Shown in pieces: positions 38,404 through 45,006 of a stretch of 64,000 bases of DNA. The first letter of the stretch is position 1. Every line of letters begins with the position of its first letter. This stretch comes from Mayfieldus sp963781495 (GTDB taxonomy: Bacteria > Actinomycetota > Thermoleophilia > Solirubrobacterales > 70-9), in NCBI GenBank assembly GCA_963781495.1, contig CAWAFX010000002.1, positions 1,612,001 through 1,676,000 of the forward strand, given 5' to 3'. Made by a program: the position numbers and the translations under genes. Below the pieces are notes generated by a model. The model saw only the letters and a list, made by a program, of their open reading frames with translations, had not been told where the DNA came from and did not search any database.

Positions 38404-38440
38404 TGACTCCCGCTTTCGCGTGAAAGCGCAAGTGCTATCG
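38404..38440. repeat. Hairpin repeat copy 3
   Basis: TGACTCCCGCTTT, CGCGTG, AAAGCGCAAGTGCTATCG; stem CGCTTT/AAAGCG. In the 189-nt gap between the divergent GNAT-AAA+ gene and the small membrane peptide. Confidence 0.55.
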
Positions 38441-38515
38441 CGGCGCGGCCAGCCCCCAAGGTTTCCCGCTGCCTGCCCTGGGTATCGGGCATTCCAACTC
38501 AAGGAGGAGGAATCA

Positions 38516-38617
38516 ATGGCAGCTGTTCTAGTCCCGACCGCCGCCCTCGGGCTCGGCATCGTCGGGCTCATCATCGTCATCCTGATCGTGATCTTCCTGG
38601 TCACCCGGGTCTTCTAG
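38516..38617 (+). CDS. 33-residue single-helix membrane peptide
   Basis: ATG 38516 is preceded by a perfect AAGGAGGAGG. The peptide is one continuous hydrophobic helix ('GLGIVGLIIVILIVIFLV', residues 12-29) with a short polar start and end (TRVF). It is too small for routine gene calling. Such peptides can be regulators of membrane complexes, or type I toxin-like; no antitoxin RNA is evident. It is divergent from the GNAT-AAA+ gene with a hairpin repeat between them. Confidence 0.7.
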   Translation: MAAVLVPTAALGLGIVGLIIVILIVIFLVTRVF

Positions 38618-38634
38618 CTTCGGGCTGACGGGCG

Positions 38635-38967
38635 CTAGCCGAGATCTGCCGCGAGGGCGAACGGACTGCCCTCCGAATCACGGCAGATCGCCCAGCGCTC
38701 ACCGGGGTGGATCACCGTGCCGCCGAGCTCCTGGACGCGCTCCAGCGCCCCGGGCAGGTCGGCGACCGTGAAGTAGGCAAGCGAGGCGGTGTCGCCGGGC
38801 CCCCGCCCGCGCTCATGGACCCCGAGGCGCAACTCGCTTTCCCGGGCTTCCCAGCCGGCCCCGGCCTCACGGGGCCGCGGCGCCAGCTCGGCGCCGAGCA
38901 ATCCGCTCCAGAAGCGGCGCGCCCGCTCGGGGTCGTCGGCCGGGAACTCGATCAGCGGCGCGGGCAC
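38635..38967 (-). CDS. VOC family protein
   Basis: 110 residues, one compact VOC unit: 'LIEFPADDPERARRFWSGLLGAEL', 'LRLGVHERGRGPGDTASLAYFTV' and the ending 'AICRDSEGSPFALAAD' (each quoted in part). Convergent with the small membrane peptide, 17 nt between stops. Substrate unknown. Divergent from the second VOC gene that starts 51 nt away. Confidence 0.8.
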   Translation of the reverse strand: MPAPLIEFPADDPERARRFWSGLLGAELAPRPREAGAGWEARESELRLGVHERGRGPGDTASLAYFTVADLPGALERVQELGGTVIHPGERWAICRDSEGSPFALAADLG

Positions 38968-39018
38968 CGGCCAAGTATCGGCGATCGGCCAGGTGCGGGT
39001 CGGAGCGATAATGAGGCG

Positions 39019-39405
39019 GTGCCGGCCGACGATGGCGAATCAGGGGTCTTCCGCTCCGCCGGTGTCTCCTACCTGCGCATCCCGGCGACCGACGCCGAGC
39101 AGACGGCCCGCTTCTATGGCGACGTCTTCGGCTGGACCGTGGACACCGATCGCCCGGATCCGAGCTTCGAGGACGGAAGCGGGCATGTGATCGGCCACTT
39201 CATCCCCGACCAGCCGGTCGCCGGCGAAGCCGGGATCCGCCCCTACGTCTACGTCGAGCGCATCGACGACGCGCTGGAGAAGGTCAGCGACTGCGGCGGC
39301 GCGGTGGTGACGTCGCCCTATGCCGAGGGAGACCTCTGGGTGGCCACGTTCCGCGACCCGTCCGGCAACGTCGTCGGGGTCTGGCAGCGGGGGCCGCGCG
39401 ACTGA
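39019..39405 (+). CDS. VOC family protein
   Basis: 128 residues from GTG 39019, 6 nt after GATAAT (39007-39012). 'GVSYLRIPATDAEQTARFYG' and 'DVFGWTVD' begin the first module; 'VYVERIDDALEKVSDCGG' and 'ATFRDPSGNVVGVWQ' the second. Glyoxalase/bleomycin-resistance type single-chain protein. It and the preceding minus-strand gene form a divergent VOC pair. Confidence 0.85.
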   Translation: MPADDGESGVFRSAGVSYLRIPATDAEQTARFYGDVFGWTVDTDRPDPSFEDGSGHVIGHFIPDQPVAGEAGIRPYVYVERIDDALEKVSDCGGAVVTSPYAEGDLWVATFRDPSGNVVGVWQRGPRD

Positions 39406-39415
39406 CGAATTTGCC

Positions 39416-39646
39416 TCAGCGGGCAGCCCCGTTGGCGTTTGCCGCCCCGGGCAAGTCGCCTGCCCGGGCGCGGTGCAACTGCGACTGGGAAAGCTTCCAG
39501 GCATGCTCGAGCTGGCGCAAGCGGTCAGCGCTCGTCGCTCGCGGGCCGTAGACCCGGGCCCGGTAGAGCTGATAGCGCTCCCGGGCCACCCGCTCGGCCG
39601 CGACCAGCGCTTCCAGCCGCGGCGACTCGGCTTGTGATTCGGTCAC
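39416..39646 (-). CDS. Small hypothetical protein coupled to DUF2294
   Basis: 76 residues; GTG start at 39646 overlaps the stop of the DUF2294 gene (GTGA), so it is translated as part of the same mRNA. Mostly charged helix: 'LEALVAAERVARERYQLYRA', 'YGPRATSADRLRQLEHAWKL'. No recognised domain. The coupling argues for joint action with the DUF2294 protein. Confidence 0.55.
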   Translation of the reverse strand: MTESQAESPRLEALVAAERVARERYQLYRARVYGPRATSADRLRQLEHAWKLSQSQLHRARAGDLPGAANANGAAR

Positions 39647-40032
39647 GAGTCCGTCTCGGATTTGGCGGCGGCCGTTGCGGGGAACGGCTCGAGGAGGAAG
39701 AACTCGACGCCATAGTCGGGGCCGAACTGGTTGTCGCTGAAGAAGGCATGGACAGTACGGCCGGTCTGCTCCTCGACCAGTTGGACCAGCTCCGAGCGCA
39801 TCATCTCCTGGTAGCTGCGGCGGGTGCGGAGCACATGGTCCTTCTCGCCGATAGCGACCAGACTGCGTTCGCCCTTCGTCAGCGTGTCGGCGAGGACGAT
39901 CGCAACCGATTCCGGGGTGAGGATGGTCCTCGCCTTGGTCGGCCCGCGACCGGTGTACTCGCGAAGTATCTGGACCGCGCGGCGGGAGATTTCAGCGGCC
40001 GCCGAGCCTGTCTGGGCATGAGGGTCGGGCAT
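39643..40032 (-). CDS. DUF2294 family protein, copy 2
   Basis: 129 residues from ATG 40032 with GAAGGGG upstream. Same motif order as the copy at 31563-31982: 'RRAVQILREYTGRGPTKART', 'EMMRSELVQLVEEQTGR', 'VHAFFSDNQFGPDYGVEFFLL'. No known function. First gene of a two-gene unit with the small protein above. Confidence 0.75.
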   Translation of the reverse strand: MPDPHAQTGSAAAEISRRAVQILREYTGRGPTKARTILTPESVAIVLADTLTKGERSLVAIGEKDHVLRTRRSYQEMMRSELVQLVEEQTGRTVHAFFSDNQFGPDYGVEFFLLEPFPATAAAKSETDS

Positions 40033-40412
40033 GAGATGCCCCTTCTCGTCCCCTCTACGGCGAGGCCACGCGAGAGGCAGAGAGGGCGTTGAGAACCCGA
40101 CGAGCGGCACAGACAGCGTAGCGCGATGGTGTGGAACGAAATAAAAAGTCCACTTCTGCCCCCAAATGACTCCGTTTGACGCAAACAGCGGCTTCAAGGC
40201 CCGTGCCTGAAGCCCCATTGCTGGGTCCAAAGCTGCTATCCCGTCACTTGAGAAGTCTGAGGGCCGCCTGCCCGGATGCCTCCGAATCGTGAGAACGGTC
40301 CGCCGGTTGGTTCGCTCAGACCACCCCCGGCCTCTCTTTGGACAGGACGATCGCGGTCATTGGCCGGCGATCGAGACTAGGGACCCGGATCGGGTCCGCA
40401 AAGGAGGGACCG
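40033..40412. other. 380-nt intergenic region with hairpins
   Basis: Divergent control region between DUF2294 copy 2 and a zinc-ribbon gene. It contains a strong hairpin (40190-40214: GGCTTCA/TGAAGCC with an inner GGC/GCC) and a perfect palindrome next to the zinc-ribbon start (40381-40397). No ORF is convincing. The AT-rich GAAATAAAAAGT near 40138 is unlike its surroundings. Confidence 0.55.
40381..40397. promoter_or_regulatory. Perfect palindrome before the zinc-ribbon gene
   Basis: GGACCCG GAT CGGGTCC, directly after a TAGGGA-like -10 (40378-40383) and 3 nt before the AAGGAGG ribosome site. It could be an operator at the start of transcription, or an mRNA hairpin near the ribosome site. 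Confidence 0.5.
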
Positions 40413-40922
40413 ATGGACCTTCTGGACTGCTCGAAATGTGCGCACCGCTTCTATGCGCCGGCGATCGCCGCTCCCGAGCTGCGGCGCTGCCCCCGATGCG
40501 GGGGAGATCTGAACCTGGGGGCGCACGGAGTCAGCTCGATTCCGATCGACGCCCACTGGCTCGATCCTCGCTGCCTGCCGCCGGCGATCATCACCATGGT
40601 CGAGCTGCGGCGCAAGCGTTCCTGGGCCGGGAGGTCCGAGGAGCGGATCGTCGAGGACCTCGGCGACTATTTCCCGGTCAAGGCGAATGGCCGCTCGGTT
40701 CGGGTCACCGTCAACCGGGGGGCAGCCTATGAAGCTCCGCTCAGGGTCGCGGCCGTACTCGACGGCGTCGACGGCGACTGGGAGGACCACTTCTACATGC
40801 CGACTCCGGATGCCGAACCGTCGATTGGCGATCTGCCGCTCGCCCCCGTTCGCGCTCGGGCCCACCTTCATCTCGTCGGCGGGAACGACGAGCCGCTTCC
40901 CGAGAGCACCCGAGATGGCTGA
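40413..40922 (+). CDS. Zinc-ribbon protein of unknown function
   Basis: 169 residues from ATG 40413, ribosome site AAGGAGG at 40401. A CxxC...CxxC pair (DCSKCAHRF and RCPRCGGD) forms an N-terminal zinc ribbon. The rest ('RRKRSWAGRSEERIVEDLGDYFPVK' in part, 'VRVTVNRGAAYEAPLRV') is not recognised. Cytosolic. It may be a nucleic-acid- or protein-binding regulator in the same stress region as the MEDS-ATPase gene that follows. Confidence 0.65.
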   Translation: MDLLDCSKCAHRFYAPAIAAPELRRCPRCGGDLNLGAHGVSSIPIDAHWLDPRCLPPAIITMVELRRKRSWAGRSEERIVEDLGDYFPVKANGRSVRVTVNRGAAYEAPLRVAAVLDGVDGDWEDHFYMPTPDAEPSIGDLPLAPVRARAHLHLVGGNDEPLPESTRDG

Positions 40923-41027
40923 CCCGAGGCCCAGCGCCCTCGATCTGGCGCGGGCCTTCGACTGATGGTCCACTACCGATAATTGGTGAAGAAACCATGG
41001 CCTTATTGCAACTACCTTTTCTAATTC

Positions 41028-42020
41028 GTGTCTCCGGATAGTCCGACCGGCATCCCGGCCGAGCAAACGGGTACGGACAGAAGCGTGGGAGGGTTCCACC
41101 ACGAAGCTGTTTTCTACGCCGGCGATGGCGAGTTCGTCGGCGCCACGCTTCCGTTCATTCGCGCCGGCGTCGAGGCCGACGACGCGGTCCTCGTCGCGGT
41201 CGGCGAGAACAAGATCCAGGCGCTGAAGGGCGAGCTGGGGCGCGACTCGGACCAGGTCGGGTTCCTCGACATCGAGCAACTGGGCCGGAACCCGGCCCGG
41301 ATCATCCCCGCCTGGCGCGACTTCGTCGACAGCAACCACGGCAACGGGCGGGGGATTCGCGGGGTCGGCGAGCCGATCTGGCCCGGCCGCAGCGCCGCCG
41401 AGACGGTCGAGTGCCACCACCACGAATCGCTGCTGAACCTCGCCTTCGCCGGTCAGGCCGATTGGCAGCTGCTCTGCCCCTACGACAGCGCCGGCCTCGA
41501 GGACGAGGTGCTGGAGACGGCGAAGCACAACCACCCGATGGTGCAGACCGACGGCAGCCACGAGCACAGCCGCAGCTACGTCGATCCGCGGATGGGGCCG
41601 GCGCCGTTCTGCGGCGAGCTTCCCGAACCGTCGGTGCAGCCGCGGGTCATTGCCTTCATCGGCGGCGAGCTCAGTGCCGTGCGCCGCTTCATCGGCAACT
41701 GCGCCGACGCCGCCGGGTTGAGTTACGGGGCCAGGGTCGACCTGGTGCTGGCGGCCAACGAGCTGGCGGCCAACAGCGTCCGCCACGGCGGCGGTCACGG
41801 AGTGATGAGGATCTGGCCCGAGGGCTCAGAGCTTCTCTGCGAGGTCAGCGACGAGGGCTGGATCCACCAGCAGCTGGTCGGACGCGAGCGTCCCGACCCG
41901 GCGCAGAGCCGGGGCCGCGGGCTCTGGGTCGCAAACCAGGTCTGCGACCTGGTCCAGATCCGCTCCGGCGAGCAGGGCACGACCGTGCGCCTGCACATGA
42001 GCCTGGCGCCGGCTGCCTGA
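41028..42020 (+). CDS. MEDS sensor domain fused to anti-sigma-type ATPase
   Basis: 330 residues from GTG 41028, 9 nt after TACCTT (41013-41018). Residues about 22-175 match the MEDS (DcmR-type) sensory domain ('GGFHHEAVFYAGDGEFVG', 'FIRAGVEADDAVLVAVG', 'WRDFVDSNHGNGRGIRGVGEP' in part). Residues about 205-325 form a HATPase_c domain of the RsbW/anti-sigma kind with N-box 'LAANELAANSVRHGGG' and G2-box 'GRGLWVANQVCDLV'. It has no phosphoacceptor His domain. Such proteins control anti-anti-sigma or sigma factors; the partner is not in the window. Confidence 0.85.
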   Translation: MSPDSPTGIPAEQTGTDRSVGGFHHEAVFYAGDGEFVGATLPFIRAGVEADDAVLVAVGENKIQALKGELGRDSDQVGFLDIEQLGRNPARIIPAWRDFVDSNHGNGRGIRGVGEPIWPGRSAAETVECHHHESLLNLAFAGQADWQLLCPYDSAGLEDEVLETAKHNHPMVQTDGSHEHSRSYVDPRMGPAPFCGELPEPSVQPRVIAFIGGELSAVRRFIGNCADAAGLSYGARVDLVLAANELAANSVRHGGGHGVMRIWPEGSELLCEVSDEGWIHQQLVGRERPDPAQSRGRGLWVANQVCDLVQIRSGEQGTTVRLHMSLAPAA

Positions 42021-42059
42021 GGCCAAGCGCGCGGCCGCCTGGCGCTACGGTTTCCGGGC

Positions 42060-43190
42060 ATGACCGAGCCCGGCCAAACCGCGATCGGCACCTGGAGCGG
42101 GGGCCGCTTCCTGCACTTCGGCGAGACGATCGACGAGGGGCGGCTGGTCTCGCTGCTGCGCCCGGGCGACGGCATCGACACGCTGCTCAGCGCCGACGTC
42201 TACGGCGAGGGCGAGGCCGACCGCCTGCTGGGGCGGGCCCTGGAGGGCGCGGCGCCCGACTCCTACAGCCTCGTCGGCGCCGTCGGGCACGACTTCTACG
42301 AGGGCGAGCGCGACGGCCCGCGCGGCTTTCCTCGCTTCACCGACCCGCGGCTTCGCGACGCCGACGGCTATCCCGCCTATCTGCGGATGGCGACCGAGCG
42401 CAGCCTGGAGCGGATCGGCGCCGACGCCTTCGACCTGCTGCTGCTGCACAACCCCGACCGCACCGGCTACACGAGCGAGGCGGTCTGGCGGGCGATGGAC
42501 GACCTGCGGAAGGCCGGGCTGACGGCGGCGATCGGGGTGGCGCCGGGGCCGGCCAACGGCTTCACCCTCGACCTGATCGCCTGCCTGGAGCGCTTCGGCG
42601 AGCTGATCGACTGGGCGATGATCATCCTCAACCCGCTCGAGCCCTGGCCGGGTGAGCTCTGTCTCGACGCGGCGGCGCGCAACGAGGTGCGGGTGATCAC
42701 CCGCGTGGTCGACTACGGGGGCCTGTTCTGGGACGACCTGCTGCCCGGAGCCGAGCTGACGCAGGGCGATCACCGCGCCTTCCGGCCGCAGGGCTGGATC
42801 GAGGCGGGGCGCGAGAAGCTGGAGCGGATCCGCCCGATCGCCGAGGCCAACCGGCTGACGCCGATCCAACTCGCCTGCCAGTGGAACCTCGCCCACCCGG
42901 CCGTCGAGTGCGTGGTCCCGACCCTGATCCAGGAAGCGGGGCCGGGGGCGCGGCCGATCGAGGAAAAGCGCGCCGAGCTGGCGGCGCTGCCGGCCGAGCA
43001 GCGGCTGAGCGAGTCAGACGTGGAGGCGATCCGCGCCGTCGGCGACAACGCGGGCTGCATGGCGCTGAAGGGGGCCAGCCCCGATCACGAGGGGGCCGAG
43101 CGCCCCGACCGCTGGGGGCTCACTCCCGAGCTCTCGGCGGTGGCCGAGCGCTGGGGCATCGAACCCGCCCGCGATCTCGCCGCGGTCTAG
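42060..43190 (+). CDS. Aldo/keto reductase-family protein
   Basis: 376 residues from ATG 42060, 8 nt after TACGGT. A TIM-barrel AKR: 'IDTLLSADVYGEGEADRLLGRAL', 'DAFDLLLLHNPDRTGY', 'LRKAGLTAAIGVAPG', 'RVITRVVDYGG' (quoted in parts). The catalytic Tyr is plausible in SADVYGEGE, and the Lys/His positions are altered (HDFYEG). NADPH-dependent oxidoreductase of unknown substrate; extra C-terminal helices compared with short AKRs. Confidence 0.82.
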   Translation: MTEPGQTAIGTWSGGRFLHFGETIDEGRLVSLLRPGDGIDTLLSADVYGEGEADRLLGRALEGAAPDSYSLVGAVGHDFYEGERDGPRGFPRFTDPRLRDADGYPAYLRMATERSLERIGADAFDLLLLHNPDRTGYTSEAVWRAMDDLRKAGLTAAIGVAPGPANGFTLDLIACLERFGELIDWAMIILNPLEPWPGELCLDAAARNEVRVITRVVDYGGLFWDDLLPGAELTQGDHRAFRPQGWIEAGREKLERIRPIAEANRLTPIQLACQWNLAHPAVECVVPTLIQEAGPGARPIEEKRAELAALPAEQRLSESDVEAIRAVGDNAGCMALKGASPDHEGAERPDRWGLTPELSAVAERWGIEPARDLAAV

Positions 43191-43199
43191 GCTGCGCCG

Positions 43200-43742
43200 A
43201 TCGCTCGCTTCGCAGTATTTCTGCGCGGAATCAACATCGGCGGACGCCGGGTCCGTAACGCCGCCCTGACCGAGGCGCTCGAGGAGCTGGGGTTCGACGA
43301 GTCCGCCGTGTTCCGCGCCAGCGGCAACGTCGTGGTCGACGCGAAGGCCGGCCTCGGCGCCGAGAAGGTCAAGTCGAAGCTGGAGCGCGGCCTGGAGAAG
43401 TCGCTGGGCTTCGAGGTCGTCGCCTACCCGCGCAGCGCCCGCCAGATCAAGGCGATCGCCGCCCAGCGCCCGTTCTCGGCCGCGCAGCTGCGCAAGTCCA
43501 AGGGCCGCTTCCAGGTCGCCTTGCTGCCCGCCAAGCCGAGCGCCGCAAAGCGCAAGGAGATGCTCGACCTCGCGACCGAGAAGGACCTGCTGGCGATCCG
43601 CGGCAGCGAGCTCTACTGGCTGCCCAGCGCCGGCACGCAGGAGTCGGAGCTGGGAATGGCGGGGATCGACAAGATGATCGGACCGATGACGCTGCGGACG
43701 ATGGGGACGATCGAGCAGATCGCCGAGAAGTACTTCTCCTAG
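43200..43742 (+). CDS. DUF1697 family protein with non-canonical start
   Basis: 180 residues if translation begins at ATC 43200. The family opening 'ARFAVFLRGINIGGRRVRNA' is encoded from there, but there is no ATG, GTG or TTG before GTG 43308, which would remove the conserved RGINIGG region. A TAGGCT box (43188-43193) sits 6 nt before ATC 43200, exactly the leaderless distance seen for normal starts in this window. DUF1697 function is unknown. It ends 'KMIGPMTLRTMGTIEQIAEK'. Confidence 0.75.
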   Translation: MARFAVFLRGINIGGRRVRNAALTEALEELGFDESAVFRASGNVVVDAKAGLGAEKVKSKLERGLEKSLGFEVVAYPRSARQIKAIAAQRPFSAAQLRKSKGRFQVALLPAKPSAAKRKEMLDLATEKDLLAIRGSELYWLPSAGTQESELGMAGIDKMIGPMTLRTMGTIEQIAEKYFS

Positions 43743-43766
43743 CCGCGTTTCGCAGCTATTACGTTT

Positions 43767-43778
43767 TACGATATATTG
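43767..43778. promoter_or_regulatory. Promoter and possible PadR operator
   Basis: TACGATATATTG with -10 TATATT at 43772-43777, inside AT-rich DNA unlike the flanks. Imperfect dyad TACGATAT/ATATTG; PadR proteins commonly bind such sites and repress their own operon. Confidence 0.45.
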
Positions 43779-43789
43779 GCGGACGAACT

Positions 43790-44119
43790 ATGACCGCCGA
43801 CCTGGAACAGCTTGGGCGCTTCAGCGAGCCGGCTCTGCTCGTCCTCTCCAGCCTCGCCGACGGTCCGAAGCATGGCTACGCGATCACCAAGGACGTCGAC
43901 GAGATGGCCGGCGTCAAGCTCGGCCCCGGGACCCTCTACGGAGCCCTCTCGCGGCTCGAGGAGCGGGGGCTGATCGAGGCCCTGCCGCCCGAGGAGCGCC
44001 GCCGCCCCTACAAGCTGACCGGCGCCGGGGCGCGGGTCCTGCGACAGCGGCTGGAGACGATGGCCGGCGTCAGCCGCACCGGGCTGAGCCGGCTTCGGGC
44101 AGCGGGGGCAAAGGCATGA
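43790..44119 (+). CDS. PadR family transcriptional regulator
   Basis: 109 residues. A winged helix of PadR type: 'EPALLVLSSLADGPKHGYAI', 'GPGTLYGALSRLEERGLIE', 'RRRPYKLTGAGARVL'. The GTLY(G/P).L.RLE signature is intact. It overlaps the next gene by ATGA, the usual PadR plus membrane-protein pair. Likely represses its own operon in response to a ligand or membrane stress. Confidence 0.92.
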   Translation: MTADLEQLGRFSEPALLVLSSLADGPKHGYAITKDVDEMAGVKLGPGTLYGALSRLEERGLIEALPPEERRRPYKLTGAGARVLRQRLETMAGVSRTGLSRLRAAGAKA

Positions 44120-45003
44120 GGTCGCGGATCGGGCGGGCGGCGCTGGCGCTCTATCCGCTTGCCTGGCGCCGGCGCTACGGCGAAGAGCTCGCGGGGCTGG
44201 TCGAGGAGAGCCCGCCGTCTCTGGCCGGCATCGCCGACCTGCTGCGCGGAGCGGTCGACGCCCATCTTCATCCGGGCGGGCTGCAGGCGCCGGCTGCCGA
44301 GCGGATGCGCAACACCGTCGCCGCGACGTTCTGCTGCTGGATCGTCTTCGTTGTCGCCGGCGCCGGATTTGCGAAGCTGACCGAGGATCACAGCTACGGT
44401 CGCGCCGAAAGTGCGCACCCGCTGCTTGCCGACGCCCGCACTGCGATCGCAGCCCTGGCACTCTTCTCGGCAATCGCCGTCGCTCTGGCCGGCGCCCCGC
44501 TGATCTTTACCGCTCTGCGCGAGGCCTGGACCGAGCGCAGGCGCGACCTGGTGTGGGCGGTTCTGACGCCGCCGATCGCGACGGCCGGCTTCGTGATCGT
44601 CAGTGCCCCGCTGATCTGGCTTGCCAACGAGAGGATGCCTGATCATTCGGCCCTGAACGTTTTGGTGTTCTGCGCTTTGGCCGCCGCTGGGCTGATCGCG
44701 GCCGCGGCTTGCGGCCTGGGGTCGCGCGCCGCACTGCTGCGCAGCCACCCCTCCAGGTCTTCCCTCCGCATCGGGGTCCTCGGGGCTTTCGCGGTCAGCG
44801 CTGCGATGGCGACCGTCGCGGTTGGGGTATCGCTTTACACGGCGACGCTCGTCGACGACGCTCCTGGCCTGGCCTCTTCGGCAAGCGGCCCGTTCAGTAT
44901 CGACACTACGTTGCTGCTCGCTCTCAACGCGCTGACGATGGCCGCCGCGACGGCGCTGGCGGCGATCAGCACCTGGCGTGGGCTGCGGGCCGCACGTGGG
45001 TGA
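44116..45003 (+). CDS. Membrane protein in PadR operon
   Basis: 295 residues, about seven membrane helices after a cytosolic 'LYPLAWRRRYGEELAGLVEE' N-terminal motif that is common in PadR-linked proteins of actinobacteria. Its start overlaps the PadR stop (ATGA). No transporter ATPase is nearby. Probably the effector or sensor protein controlled by PadR. It converges with the CocE-like gene, with 3 nt between the stops. Confidence 0.8.
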   Translation: MRSRIGRAALALYPLAWRRRYGEELAGLVEESPPSLAGIADLLRGAVDAHLHPGGLQAPAAERMRNTVAATFCCWIVFVVAGAGFAKLTEDHSYGRAESAHPLLADARTAIAALALFSAIAVALAGAPLIFTALREAWTERRRDLVWAVLTPPIATAGFVIVSAPLIWLANERMPDHSALNVLVFCALAAAGLIAAAACGLGSRAALLRSHPSRSSLRIGVLGAFAVSAAMATVAVGVSLYTATLVDDAPGLASSASGPFSIDTTLLLALNALTMAAATALAAISTWRGLRAARG

Positions 45004-45006
45004 AGC

